Positions 8,748 to 17,561 of a stretch of 64,000 nucleotides of DNA are shown piece by piece. The notes beneath the pieces were generated by a model that saw nothing but the letters and a program-made list of their open reading frames with translations, did no database searches and was not told the origin of the DNA. Position numbers and translations under genes: made by a program. The first letter of the stretch is position 1. The number at the start of each line of letters is the position of its first letter. The stretch comes from Paraburkholderia lycopersici (GTDB lineage: Bacteria > Pseudomonadota > Gammaproteobacteria > Burkholderiales > Burkholderiaceae), in the NCBI RefSeq assembly GCF_900096975.1, contig NZ_FMYQ01000023.1, positions 1 to 64,000 on the forward strand, read 5' to 3'.

Positions 8748-8888
8748 ATGACGGTCAATGCGGTTACGCGCCGCGTGGCGCTCTTCGTCATGGCGGGCTG
8801 GCTCCTCGCGCTCGCGGGCTGCAATACCGTGGCCGGCGTGGGCGAGGACATTAGCGACTCCGCGCGCGCCGTTCAGCGCAAGCTCTGA
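8748..8888 (+). CDS. Entericidin A/B-like small lipoprotein
   Basis: A 46-residue protein. Residues 1-24 form a lipoprotein signal with lipobox LALAGC (lipidated Cys25), followed by NTVAGVGEDISDSARAVQRK. The core CNTVxGxGxDI matches the entericidin family, tiny envelope lipoproteins known in E. coli as an antidote/toxin pair (EcnA/EcnB). GAGG lies 5-8 bp upstream of the ATG. It sits between leuC and leuD in the same direction and is almost certainly co-transcribed. No second entericidin gene is seen nearby, so a toxin/antidote role is not implied. Confidence 0.88.
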   Translation: MTVNAVTRRVALFVMAGWLLALAGCNTVAGVGEDISDSARAVQRKL

Positions 8889-9004
8889 CGCATGTCTTAA
8901 CGCCTCACACGGTCAACGCAGCTTGCATGCGGCCGGGGCGAGTCGAACGTAGCGAACGTATCGAAACGCTCCGGCCCGATCAGCATCCATCAGGATCACG
9001 GATC

Positions 9005-9655
9005 ATGGAAAAATTCATCGTACACACCGGCGTCGTGGCGCCGCTCGATCGCGAGAACGTGGACACCGACGCGATCATTCCGAAGCAGTTTCTCAAGTCG
9101 ATCAAGCGCACCGGCTTCGGGCCGAACGCCTTCGACGAATGGCGCTACCTCGATCACGGCGAGCCGGGTCAGGACAACTCGAAGCGTCCGCTCAATCCGG
9201 ACTTCGTGCTGAACCAGCCGCGCTATCAGGGCGCTTCGGTGCTGCTCGCGCGCAAGAACTTCGGCTGCGGCAGCTCGCGCGAGCACGCACCGTGGGCGCT
9301 GCAGCAGTACGGTTTCCGCGCGATCATCGCGCCGAGCTTCGCGGACATCTTCTATAACAACTGCTTCAAGAACGGCCTGCTGCCGATCGTGCTTGCCGAA
9401 TCGGACGTGGATCACCTGTTCAACGAAACGTATGCGTTCAACGGTTTCCAGCTCACGATCGATCTGGACAAGCAGGTCGTGCGCACGACCGACGGCTCGA
9501 AGGAGTATCCGTTCGAAGTCGCCGCGTTCCGCCGCTACTGCCTCTTGAACGGCTTCGACGACATCGGCCTCACGCTGCGTCACGCCGACAAGATCCGCCA
9601 GTACGAAGCCGAGCGCATCGCGCGCCAGCCGTGGCTGAACAACCGCGTGCTCTGA
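9005..9655 (+). CDS. leuD: 3-isopropylmalate dehydratase small subunit
   Basis: A 216-residue swivel-domain subunit, the partner of LeuC. Signature segments are NVDTDAIIPKQFLK near residue 20, the NFGCGSSREHAPWAL active-site loop near residue 85, and SFADIFYNNCFKNGLLPI. The start at 9005 (MEKFIVHTG) is the usual one for the family; a longer in-frame extension upstream has no homology. It lies 35 bp upstream of leuB. Confidence 0.97.
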   Translation: MEKFIVHTGVVAPLDRENVDTDAIIPKQFLKSIKRTGFGPNAFDEWRYLDHGEPGQDNSKRPLNPDFVLNQPRYQGASVLLARKNFGCGSSREHAPWALQQYGFRAIIAPSFADIFYNNCFKNGLLPIVLAESDVDHLFNETYAFNGFQLTIDLDKQVVRTTDGSKEYPFEVAAFRRYCLLNGFDDIGLTLRHADKIRQYEAERIARQPWLNNRVL

Positions 9656-9690
9656 TACGCACACTGAACAACTGAGCGAGGAATCACAGG

Positions 9691-10758
9691 ATGAAGATTG
9701 CAGTGTTGCCGGGAGACGGCATCGGTCCCGAGATCGTCAAGGAAGCCGTGAAGGTGCTCAACGCACTCGGCGAGAAGTTCGAACTGGAAGAAGCGCCCGT
9801 GGGCGGCGCGGGCTACGAGGCGAGCGGCCATCCGCTGCCGGAAGCCACGCTCGCGCTGGCGAAGTCGGCTGACGCGATCCTGTTCGGCGCCGTGGGCGAC
9901 TGGAAGTACGACAAGCTCGAGCGCGCGCTGCGTCCCGAGCAGGCCATTCTCGGCCTGCGCAAGCATCTGGAACTGTTCGCGAACTTTCGCCCGGCGATCT
10001 GCTATCCGCAGCTCACGGGCGCATCCTCGCTGAAGCCGGAAATCGTTTCGGGCCTCGACATCCTGATCGTGCGCGAATTGAACGGCGACATCTACTTCGG
10101 CCAGCCGCGCGGCACGCGCGAAGCGCCGGACGGCAATTTCAAGGGCGCGCGCGAAGGTTTCGACACGATGCGCTACGCCGAGCCCGAAGTGCGCCGCATC
10201 GCCCACGTCGCGTTCCAGGCGGCGCAAAAGCGGCAGAAGAAGCTCACTTCGGTCGACAAGGCCAATGTGCTCGAAACGTCGCAGTTCTGGAAGGACATCA
10301 TGATCGACGTTGCGAAGGAATATCCGGACGTCGAGCTTTCGCACATGTACGTCGACAATGCCGCCATGCAGCTCGTGAAGGCGCCCAAGGCGTTCGACGT
10401 GGTCGTGACCGGCAACATGTTCGGCGACATTCTCTCGGACGAAGCCGCGATGCTCACGGGTTCGATCGGCATGCTGCCGTCGGCCTCGCTCGACAAGAAC
10501 AACAAGGGTCTTTACGAGCCGTCGCACGGTTCCGCGCCGGACATCGCGGGCAAGGGCATCGCCAACCCGCTCGCCACGATTCTTTCGGCTGCCATGATGC
10601 TGCGCTACTCGCTCGGCCGCGTGGAGCAGGCGGACCGCATCGAAAACGCGGTGAAGAAGGTGCTCGAGCAAGGCTACCGCACGGCCGACATCGTCACGCC
10701 GGACTGCAGGCAGGTCGGCACGGCGGCAATGGGCGACGCGGTGGTCGCGGCGCTGTAA
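9691..10758 (+). CDS. leuB: 3-isopropylmalate dehydrogenase
   Basis: A 355-residue NAD-dependent beta-decarboxylating dehydrogenase that converts 3-isopropylmalate to 2-oxoisocaproate (via the 2-isopropyl-3-oxosuccinate intermediate). It begins MKIAVLPGDGIGPEI. The substrate and metal region YVDNAAMQLV is followed by the isocitrate/isopropylmalate dehydrogenase signature NMFGDILSDEAAMLTGS, and the NAD-binding segment GLYEPSHGSAPDIAGKGIAN is present. Normal length. GAGGAAT precedes the ATG. An intrinsic terminator closes the leu cluster just downstream. Confidence 0.97.
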   Translation: MKIAVLPGDGIGPEIVKEAVKVLNALGEKFELEEAPVGGAGYEASGHPLPEATLALAKSADAILFGAVGDWKYDKLERALRPEQAILGLRKHLELFANFRPAICYPQLTGASSLKPEIVSGLDILIVRELNGDIYFGQPRGTREAPDGNFKGAREGFDTMRYAEPEVRRIAHVAFQAAQKRQKKLTSVDKANVLETSQFWKDIMIDVAKEYPDVELSHMYVDNAAMQLVKAPKAFDVVVTGNMFGDILSDEAAMLTGSIGMLPSASLDKNNKGLYEPSHGSAPDIAGKGIANPLATILSAAMMLRYSLGRVEQADRIENAVKKVLEQGYRTADIVTPDCRQVGTAAMGDAVVAAL

Positions 10759-10768
10759 CAAGGTCGGG

Positions 10769-10804
10769 AAAAAGGGCATGGCGCCGTTGGGCGCGCCCTT
10801 TTTA
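10769..10804 (+). terminator. Rho-independent terminator after leuB
   Basis: AAAAAGGGC (10769-10777) pairs with GCCCTTTTT (10795-10803), and an inner GCGCC/GGCGC helix lies between them. The T-run is part of the 3' arm. It separates leuCDB from asd. Confidence 0.92.
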
Positions 10805-10932
10805 TGTCGCGCGGCCAACGCGTGCCGTAATAGCGGAAAGTTGGGTTTTTCCCCGCGCAAAATGACGGTTTCGTGTATATTCTCCTGATGGCGAAGATCT
10901 CCCCGATCACGGTTCTTTCGAACATCCACGGC

Positions 10933-11010
10933 ATGAAAGCCCGTGCGATTTCGCTCGCCATCACCTCGATTACGACGAAAACGATTACGAAAACGATCAC
11001 CATTCGTTGA
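10933..11010 (+). CDS. Putative Thr/Ile-rich leader peptide of asd
   Basis: A 25-codon frame begins MKARAISLAITSITTKT and ends with alternating Thr/Ile plus Arg before TGA. It holds 7 Thr and 6 Ile, nearly all in the last 16 residues. The composition is strikingly like E. coli thrL (a run of Thr and Ile codons), which senses charged tRNA-Thr and tRNA-Ile, and the next gene is asd, on the pathway to Thr and Ile. The frame is also open from an ATG at 10888 (40 codons). A TATATT element at 10876-10881 would place a transcript start close to 10888, so a leaderless start is conceivable. Neither ATG has a good ribosome site. Confidence 0.6.
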   Translation: MKARAISLAITSITTKTITKTITIR

Positions 11011-11071
11011 TCGCTCGTCGTGCCCGCTCATCTTCCCCGCGCGGCCACGCCGGGCGAGCGAAGCGGGGAAG
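11011..11071 (+). promoter_or_regulatory. Mutually exclusive stems between leader peptide and asd
   Basis: TCGCTCG (11011-11017), touching the leader stop codon, can pair with CGAGCGA (11055-11061), helped by CCCG/CGGG (11023-11026 with 11051-11054). CTTCCCCGC (11032-11040) can pair perfectly with GCGGGGAAG (11063-11071). The first arm of the second stem lies inside the loop of the first stem, and its partner lies outside it, so the two stems exclude each other unless a pseudoknot forms. The second stem ends 21 bp before the asd ATG and has no T-run, so translational or Rho-dependent control is more likely than classic termination. Confidence 0.5.
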
Positions 11072-11092
11072 TGTCCATCTCAAAGGTTAGTC

Positions 11093-12214
11093 ATGAACGT
11101 AGGTCTCGTAGGTTGGCGCGGCATGGTCGGCAGCGTGCTGATGCAGCGCATGCAGGAAGAACGTGATTTCGACCTGATCGAACCGGTGTTTTTCAGCACC
11201 AGCAACGCAGGCGGCGCGGCTCCGTCGTTCGCCAGAAACGAGACGAAGCTCAAGGACGCGAACAGCGTCGACGAGCTCAAGAAGTGCGACATCATCATCA
11301 CCTGCCAGGGCGGCGACTACACCAACGAGGTGTATCCGAAGCTGCGCGCGGCGGGCTGGAAGGGCTACTGGATCGACGCGGCCTCGTCGCTGCGCATGAA
11401 GGACGACGCCGTCATCGTTCTCGATCCGGTCAACCTCGACGTCGTCAAGGACGCGCTCATCAAGGGTCAGAAGGACTTCATCGGCGGCAACTGCACGGTC
11501 AGCCTCATGCTCATGGCGCTGGGCGGCCTGTTCCGCGAGAACCTCGTCGACTGGATGACGGCCATGACCTATCAGGCCGCTTCGGGCGCCGGCGCGCAGA
11601 ACATGCGCGAACTGCTTTCGCAAATGGGCGCGCTCCACGCGTCGGTGAAGGACGATCTGGCGAATCCGTCGTCGGCGATCCTCGACATCGACCGCAAGGT
11701 GCTCGCCACGATGAACAGCGACGCCATGCCCACCGACCACTTCGGCGTGCCGCTCGCGGGCTCGCTGATCCCGTGGATCGACAAGGATCTCGGCAACGGC
11801 ATGTCGAGGGAAGAGTGGAAGGGCGGCGCAGAAACCAACAAGATTCTCGGCAAGCCGGCCATGGGCGAGCCGGGCTCGATTCCCGTAGACGGCCTGTGCG
11901 TGCGGATCGGCGCGATGCGCTGTCACTCGCAGGCGCTCACGATCAAGCTGAAGAAGGACGTGCCGCTCGACGAGATCGACGGCATCCTCGCTTCGGCCAA
12001 CGACTGGGTCAAGGTCGTGCCAAACCAGCGCGAAGCGTCGATGCGCGATCTGTCGCCGGCGGTGGTCACGGGCACGCTGTCGGTGCCGGTCGGTCGTCTG
12101 CGCAAGCTGGCGATGGGCGGCGAATATCTGTCCGCGTTCACGGTGGGCGATCAACTGCTGTGGGGCGCGGCCGAGCCGCTGCGCCGCATGTTGCGCATTC
12201 TGCTCGACAAGTGA
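11093..12214 (+). CDS. asd: Aspartate-semialdehyde dehydrogenase
   Basis: A 373-residue NADPH-dependent enzyme that reduces aspartyl phosphate to aspartate semialdehyde, the branch point to Lys/DAP, Met, Thr and Ile. The N-terminal nucleotide fold starts MNVGLVGWRGMVGSVLMQRM. The catalytic Cys134 lies in GGNCTVSLML. Length and motifs match the proteobacterial Asd type of about 370 residues, including the SGAGAQNMREL segment. The ATG at 11093 is preceded by AAAGG. Open sequence upstream in the same frame to 10943 lies in the leader region and is not homologous to Asd. A strong terminator follows. Confidence 0.96.
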   Translation: MNVGLVGWRGMVGSVLMQRMQEERDFDLIEPVFFSTSNAGGAAPSFARNETKLKDANSVDELKKCDIIITCQGGDYTNEVYPKLRAAGWKGYWIDAASSLRMKDDAVIVLDPVNLDVVKDALIKGQKDFIGGNCTVSLMLMALGGLFRENLVDWMTAMTYQAASGAGAQNMRELLSQMGALHASVKDDLANPSSAILDIDRKVLATMNSDAMPTDHFGVPLAGSLIPWIDKDLGNGMSREEWKGGAETNKILGKPAMGEPGSIPVDGLCVRIGAMRCHSQALTIKLKKDVPLDEIDGILASANDWVKVVPNQREASMRDLSPAVVTGTLSVPVGRLRKLAMGGEYLSAFTVGDQLLWGAAEPLRRMLRILLDK

Positions 12215-12253
12215 ATGAATTAAACTACGCGGCTAATGACGCGTAGACAGGGT

Positions 12254-12287
12254 GAAAAGCGCCGCGCCAGTCGCGGCGCTTTTTTTA
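12254..12287 (+). terminator. Rho-independent terminator after asd
   Basis: AGCGCCGCG (12258-12266) and CGCGGCGCT (12272-12280) form a perfect 9-bp stem with a 5-nt loop, followed by a run of seven T. It lies about 50 bp after the asd stop and argues against any fimV start upstream of it. Confidence 0.94.
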
Positions 12288-12364
12288 TTGCAGCCGATGC
12301 AATCGACCCGAAGCACATTCCTATTTTGATCGACTGCCGCAAGAGCGGTATGCCAGGGCATCTG

Positions 12365-14728
12365 ATGATCGTTCGATTTGATTCTGTTTCCGCCGCGCCG
12401 CGCGCGAAGCGCGTCCAGGGGCGGCGCGCCATCCGCGCCACGGCGGCTGCGGTGAGTTTGCTGCTCTGCGGCGTTGCCGCGGCACAGGGCGGCGCGAGTG
12501 GGGCGTCAGGCGCCGCTGCGCCTGGCGCCGTTGCCGCTGGCTCAGCGAGCAACGCCGGGCGATACACCGTTCATCCCGGCCAGTCGTTGCACGACGTGGC
12601 CGTCGATCTCACGCAGTCGCATGACAAGGCGACGCTCGCGCGAATGAGCCAGGCGCTGTTCGACGCGAATCCGAATGCGTTCATCAAGCACGACGCCAGC
12701 CGCATGCGAGCGGGGGCAGTGCTGAGCGTGCCTGCCACGCCGGACGTTTCCAGCGCGGCCGCAGGCATGACTGCGGTTTCGAGTGCGAATGCGAGTACCG
12801 CTGCGGCGGGCGCTTCGGCCGCGACGACGGCACCTGCTGCCAGCGCGCCTCGTGCGCCAGCTCCCGCTCCCGCTGTCCCTCCATCTGCGTCTGCTGCGTC
12901 CGCTGCCTCCGTCGGCGCGCCTGCCGGCGCTTCGAGCGCGACGGCGCAGGCGGTATCGGCGGCTTCTTCGGCTGCCTCAGCCGCGGCGACCGGTGCGAAC
13001 GCGGCCAGCGCAGCTTCGGCTAACGCGACTTCTGCGCCTGCCGTCGCCGCAAGCGGTTCCGAAGCGGTCGCGCAAGCCGTTTCTGGCGCGTCGGCGGCTT
13101 CATCGGCCAGCGACTCGCATGTATGGAGCGGAGCGATTCAGTCGGCGCCGTCCGCGAGCGGCGTGGCGTTCGCCTCTGGCGCATCCGGTGCGGCGAAGGC
13201 GGCAACGCCCGTCACCGTCTCCAGCCTGCAACAGCTCCTGGCATTGAAGAATCGCGTATTGATGGCCTTGCAGCAGCACGGCATCGCGAAGCAGACCCAG
13301 GTGGCTGGCGGCTCGAAAGGCACGTCGGCTGGCGCATCTGCCGCGCAAGGCCGCATGCCCGCGCAGGCCGGCGGCGCGACGAATACCGGCGCGGCGGGCG
13401 GGCAGCTCGAACTCACGCCGGTCGCACTCGGCGTCCTCGCGGCGATCGTCGTCGTGGTGCTCGCGCTGTTTGTGCGCCTGCTCACGCGCAAGCGCGGGAA
13501 AGCCGCCGAACAGGCGCACGAGGCCCCGGCAACGCCTGAGCCGACGCCCGCCGCGGCCGGGCAACCGCCGGTCTCTCACGAATCTCACGAATCTCACGAG
13601 CCGGCAGCGCCTGCGGAGGCGCAACCTCGCGTGAACGAAGCGGCTCCCGCAGCGCCTGCCGAGTCCGGGTCGAATGAAGTAACGGTCACGCCGGTTCCCA
13701 CGCCGGAGATTTCGTCGGAGCCGCTGGAACGCGACGCAACGCTTGGTCACGCCGAGACCGCGAGCGTCGAGGCTACCGCCGGGCTTGGAGCGGACGCCTT
13801 GCCGCCCCTGCTCACCGAGCCGCTGCAACCGGCCGCGCCGCAAGAGCCGCCCGCCGCGGAACACGCTGCGTCGCTGGAAGGGCGTCCGCACGATGTCGAA
13901 CCGGAGGCGCCGCAGACGCTTGCCGACGCGACCGAAGCCGCAAGTCTCGCCGAAGCCGCGGAGCTGGGCGCCGAGGCGCTGCCGCCCGAAAGCCTCGCTG
14001 CGCCGCGCGCAGCCGAAGACGCCGAGGCATCGGCGCACACGCTCGAAGAGCTGCCGCGCGCCCACGAGCCCGCCACGCCCGACGTGGAGCCGGACTCCGG
14101 GAACGCCGCCACGCAGGTGTCGCAGGCCGAGCCGCCCATCGCTCATCCGCCGCATGAAGCCGCGGCATCCGGGCAGCCGCTCGAAACGTCGCCTGTCGAG
14201 CCCGAAGTTCCGGCAGTCCCCGCAGAAGACATGAAGTACGCCGAAGTACCGATCGAATTCCCGCATGATGCAGTCGAAGCGCTGAGCGGCATTGGCTTGC
14301 CGTTGCCGCCGCGAATCGGGGAGCCGGTCATGCCGGCCGAGCCGCTCTCGACGGGGCCGGTCGCCACGCCCGAGGCTTCGGCACACCTTTCGACGCCGCT
14401 CGAAGAGCCGCCCGCGCCCATGGCCGGCGAGGCAATCGAAGCGGGCATGGCGGGCGCGCTCGCGGGTCTCGGCGCACCGCGCTTCGGCACGCTCACGCTC
14501 GACTTCGATCTGAACCTGCCACCCGACTCGGCCGAGCCGCTGCCGGTCTTCACGCCCGAGCAGCTCTCGCGCATTGCGCGCAACAAGCTCGACCTCGCGC
14601 ACGAGTACATCGCGCTCGGGGACGTGGCCGGCGCCCGCTCGCTCATCAACGAGGTGATCGAGTCGAACGACCATGCCACGCGCAGCGACGCCCAGGCGCT
14701 GCTGTCGACGCTCGCGCCGCTTTCCTGA
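12365..14728 (+). CDS. fimV: FimV-like peptidoglycan-binding inner-membrane protein
   Basis: A protein of about 787 residues. The N-terminal signal-like segment (AAAVSLLLCGVAAAQ) leads to a LysM/FimV N-terminal module, YTVHPGQSLHDVAVDL. A long Ala/Ser-rich tract follows, with a transmembrane helix at about residues 349-371 (LGVLAAIVVVVLALFVRLL). A long acidic Pro/Ala/Glu-rich cytoplasmic region ends in a TPR-like FimV C-terminal domain (NKLDLAHEYIALGDVAGARS). In Pseudomonas FimV is a polar hub for type IV pili and cAMP signalling. The asd - fimV - truA order is widely conserved. CCAGGG precedes the ATG at 12365; an ATG at 12350 is an alternative. Confidence 0.88.
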   Translation: MIVRFDSVSAAPRAKRVQGRRAIRATAAAVSLLLCGVAAAQGGASGASGAAAPGAVAAGSASNAGRYTVHPGQSLHDVAVDLTQSHDKATLARMSQALFDANPNAFIKHDASRMRAGAVLSVPATPDVSSAAAGMTAVSSANASTAAAGASAATTAPAASAPRAPAPAPAVPPSASAASAASVGAPAGASSATAQAVSAASSAASAAATGANAASAASANATSAPAVAASGSEAVAQAVSGASAASSASDSHVWSGAIQSAPSASGVAFASGASGAAKAATPVTVSSLQQLLALKNRVLMALQQHGIAKQTQVAGGSKGTSAGASAAQGRMPAQAGGATNTGAAGGQLELTPVALGVLAAIVVVVLALFVRLLTRKRGKAAEQAHEAPATPEPTPAAAGQPPVSHESHESHEPAAPAEAQPRVNEAAPAAPAESGSNEVTVTPVPTPEISSEPLERDATLGHAETASVEATAGLGADALPPLLTEPLQPAAPQEPPAAEHAASLEGRPHDVEPEAPQTLADATEAASLAEAAELGAEALPPESLAAPRAAEDAEASAHTLEELPRAHEPATPDVEPDSGNAATQVSQAEPPIAHPPHEAAASGQPLETSPVEPEVPAVPAEDMKYAEVPIEFPHDAVEALSGIGLPLPPRIGEPVMPAEPLSTGPVATPEASAHLSTPLEEPPAPMAGEAIEAGMAGALAGLGAPRFGTLTLDFDLNLPPDSAEPLPVFTPEQLSRIARNKLDLAHEYIALGDVAGARSLINEVIESNDHATRSDAQALLSTLAPLS

Positions 14729-14747
14729 CGCCGTTGCCGCAAACCGT

Positions 14748-15563
14748 ATGCGTATCGCGCTAGGAATCCAGTACGACGGAGCCGCGTTCTGCGGCTGGCA
14801 GTCACAGCCGCATGGCAAGACCGTGCAGGACGCGCTCGAGCGCGCGCTGCGCGAGTTCGCCACCGTGCCGCTGCCCACGATCGTCGCAGGCCGCACCGAC
14901 ACGGGCGTGCACGGCCTGGGCCAGGTGATTCACTTCGACACCGACCTCGACCGCACGGCGTTCTCATGGGTGCGCGGCACCAACGCGTTCCTGCCGTCCA
15001 CGGTCGCCGTGCAGTGGGCCAAGCCCATGCCCGAGGCGTTTCACGCACGCTTTGCGGCGTTCGAGCGCACGTACTACTACGTGCTCTATGTGAACGCCGT
15101 GCGCTCGCCGATGCTGGCCGGCCGCGCGGGCTGGATCCACACGCCGCTCGACGTCGACGCCATGCGCGAAGCGGCGGCGCATCTCATCGGCGAGCATGAC
15201 TTCTCGGCTTTTCGCTCGTCCGAGTGCCAGGCGAAAACACCGGTAAAGCACCTGTACCAGATCGACATCCGGCCGCAGGGCGACTTCATCCACTTCCGCT
15301 TTCGCGCCAACGCGTTCCTGCACCACATGGTACGCAACCTGATGGGCTGCCTCGTGGCTGTGGGGCGCGGGCGCTATCCGGCCGCGTGGATGGCCGGGGT
15401 GCTGGCGGGCCGCGACCGCACCCAGGCTGCGCCGACATTCATGCCGGATGGCCTATACCTCGCCCAGGTAGGCTATCCTGACGAGTTCGCGGTACCCGCG
15501 CCGCACACGGCCAGCGTGCCGTGGAGCGCGATCTGGAGCGACGCGCCCGAGGGCAAGGCCTGA
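14748..15563 (+). CDS. truA: tRNA pseudouridine(38-40) synthase
   Basis: A 271-residue enzyme that isomerises uridines 38-40 of the tRNA anticodon stem. The start MRIALGIQYDG leads to the FCGWQSQP segment. The catalytic Asp51 is in VAGRTDTGVHGLGQ. Later conserved parts are FHARFAAFERTYYY and FRFRANAFLHHMVRNLMG. The start 19 bp after the fimV stop gives the family length. It probably shares the fimV transcript and runs on into trpF. Confidence 0.96.
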   Translation: MRIALGIQYDGAAFCGWQSQPHGKTVQDALERALREFATVPLPTIVAGRTDTGVHGLGQVIHFDTDLDRTAFSWVRGTNAFLPSTVAVQWAKPMPEAFHARFAAFERTYYYVLYVNAVRSPMLAGRAGWIHTPLDVDAMREAAAHLIGEHDFSAFRSSECQAKTPVKHLYQIDIRPQGDFIHFRFRANAFLHHMVRNLMGCLVAVGRGRYPAAWMAGVLAGRDRTQAAPTFMPDGLYLAQVGYPDEFAVPAPHTASVPWSAIWSDAPEGKA

Positions 15564-15613
15564 GGCGCGGCGTGCCTGCTTGAATCATCGAGACCCACCC
15601 CGCATATCGAACC

Positions 15614-16294
15614 ATGACGCCAGCCGAGCCACCCGCCACCGCGCACCGCACACGCATCAAGCTGTGCGGGCTTTCGACGCCCGAAGCGGTCGCGCACGCC
15701 ATCGACCTCGGCGCCGACGCCATCGGCCTCGTGTTTTATCCGCCCAGCCCGCGCTCGGTGAGCGTGGCGCAGGCGGTCGAACTCACGCACGACATTCCGC
15801 CGTTCGTTTCGGTTGTGGGCCTTTTCGTGAATGCCACGCCGCAGTGGATGGGCGAAGTGGCGAGCAACGTTTCGCTGAACCTGCTCCAGTTCCATGGCGA
15901 CGAAACGCCCGAGCAGTGCGAGTCGCTCGCCTCTGTTGCCGGTTTGCCCTGGTTGCGGGCATTGCGGGTAGCGGCCGATACTCGGGAGGCCGATTTGATA
16001 GAATCGGCTAATCGTTATTCATCAGCCAGCGGCCTCCTGTTCGACACCCATGTCGAAGGTTACGGCGGCGGCGGAAAGGTCTTCGATTGGTCACTTATTC
16101 CCGCAGGGCTCGCGCGTCGGGCCGTTTTGAGTGGTGGCTTGAACGCGCAAAACGTCGGTGATGCGATTCGCCAGGTGCGTCCGTTTGCCGTCGATGTCTC
16201 CAGTGGCATCGAGGTTCCGGGCGCGAAGGGCGTGAAAGATCACGCCCGCATGGCGGCGTTCGTGCGCGCAGTGCGCGAAGCGGACGCGGGATGA
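15614..16294 (+). CDS. trpF: Phosphoribosylanthranilate isomerase
   Basis: A 226-residue TIM barrel catalysing the third dedicated step of tryptophan synthesis. The general base Cys18 is in RIKLCGLSTPE. LQFHGDETPEQC is a conserved mid segment, and the general acid Asp lies in LLFDTHVEGYGGGGKVFDW, followed by LSGGLNAQNV and VDVSSGIEVPGAKG, the phosphate-binding loops. It lies 63 bp upstream of trpB. The other trp genes (trpE, G, D, C) are not in the window, as is usual for this lineage. Confidence 0.96.
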   Translation: MTPAEPPATAHRTRIKLCGLSTPEAVAHAIDLGADAIGLVFYPPSPRSVSVAQAVELTHDIPPFVSVVGLFVNATPQWMGEVASNVSLNLLQFHGDETPEQCESLASVAGLPWLRALRVAADTREADLIESANRYSSASGLLFDTHVEGYGGGGKVFDWSLIPAGLARRAVLSGGLNAQNVGDAIRQVRPFAVDVSSGIEVPGAKGVKDHARMAAFVRAVREADAG

Positions 16295-16357
16295 ATTCTT
16301 TGGCCGGTATGGCTCACGCAACGTGGGCTTGCGCAAATCCGGCCGAGCGAGTGACTT

Positions 16358-17551
16358 ATGTACAATTTACCAGATGAACGCGGCCATTTTGGCCCATATG
16401 GCGGCGTGTTCGCCGCTGAAACCCTCATGCAGGCGATCGACGAACTGCGCGACGCCTACGCGAAATACAAGGAAGACCCCGACTTCGTCGCCGAATACGA
16501 GCGCGAACTGAAGCATTTCGTCGGCCGTCCTTCGCCGATCTATCACGCGCAGCGGTGGAGCGAACTGCTGGGCGGCGCGCAGATCTATCTCAAGCGCGAA
16601 GACCTGAACCACACCGGCGCGCACAAGGTGAACAACGTGATCGGCCAGGCGCTGCTTGCGCGGCGCATGGGCAAGCCGCGCGTGATCGCCGAAACCGGCG
16701 CGGGCCAGCATGGCGTGGCGACCGCGACGATCGCGGCGCGCTTCGGCATGGAGTGCGTGGTTTACATGGGTGCCGAGGACGTGCGCCGTCAGGCCGCGAA
16801 CGTCTACCGCATGAAGCTGCTGGGCGCGACCGTGGTCCCGGTGGAATCGGGTTCGCGTACGCTCAAGGACGCGCTCAACGAAGCCATGCGCGACTGGGTC
16901 ACCAACGTCGAAAACACCTTCTACATCATCGGCACCGTGGCGGGCCCGCACCCCTACCCGATGATGGTGCGCGACTTTCAGCGCGTGATCGGCGACGAAT
17001 GCCGCGTGCAGATGCCCGAAATGACGGGCCGCCAGCCGGATGCGGTGATCGCCTGCGTTGGCGGCGGTTCGAACGCGATGGGCATCTTTTACCCGTATAT
17101 CGACGATAGTTCCGTGCAGTTGATCGGCGTCGAGCCGGCCGGCGACGGCATGGAAACGGGCCGCCACGCCGCCTCGCTCGCGGCCGGCACGCCGGGCGTG
17201 CTGCACGGCAACCGCACCTACCTGCTGCAGGACGAGAACGGTCAGATCCTCGAGACGCATTCGGTGTCGGCGGGCCTCGACTACCCGGGCGTCGGCCCGG
17301 AGCACGCATGGCTCAAGGACAGCGGGCGCGCCCGGTACGTGACCATCGACGACGAGGAAGCGCTCAAGGCGTTCCACGATTGCTGCCGTATCGAAGGCAT
17401 CATTCCCGCGCTCGAATCGAGCCATGCGCTCGCGTATGCGGCGAAGCTCGCGCCCACGTTGCCGAAGGAGAAAATCCTGCTGGTGAACCTGTCGGGCCGC
17501 GGCGACAAGGACATGCACACGGTCGCAGAGCGATCGGGCATCCAGTTCTGA
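16358..17551 (+). CDS. trpB: Tryptophan synthase beta subunit
   Basis: A 397-residue PLP enzyme that joins indole and serine. The N-terminal GHFGPYGGVFAAETL motif is present, the PLP-binding Lys90 is in NHTGAHKVNN, the phosphate loop is GGGSNAMG, and the C-terminal part has LLVNLSGRGDKDM. It partners with TrpA, whose gene lies about 950 bp downstream, separated by a DNA methyltransferase gene instead of being adjacent. Confidence 0.97.
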   Translation: MYNLPDERGHFGPYGGVFAAETLMQAIDELRDAYAKYKEDPDFVAEYERELKHFVGRPSPIYHAQRWSELLGGAQIYLKREDLNHTGAHKVNNVIGQALLARRMGKPRVIAETGAGQHGVATATIAARFGMECVVYMGAEDVRRQAANVYRMKLLGATVVPVESGSRTLKDALNEAMRDWVTNVENTFYIIGTVAGPHPYPMMVRDFQRVIGDECRVQMPEMTGRQPDAVIACVGGGSNAMGIFYPYIDDSSVQLIGVEPAGDGMETGRHAASLAAGTPGVLHGNRTYLLQDENGQILETHSVSAGLDYPGVGPEHAWLKDSGRARYVTIDDEEALKAFHDCCRIEGIIPALESSHALAYAAKLAPTLPKEKILLVNLSGRGDKDMHTVAERSGIQF

Positions 17552-17561
17552 GCGCCGCGCG

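Noticed and set aside
13020..14300. Alternative genes in other frames of the fimV low-complexity region.
   Set aside because: Ala/Pro/Glu-rich repetitive codons open all frames; only the FimV frame has a signal segment, LysM-like module, membrane helix and FimV C-terminus.
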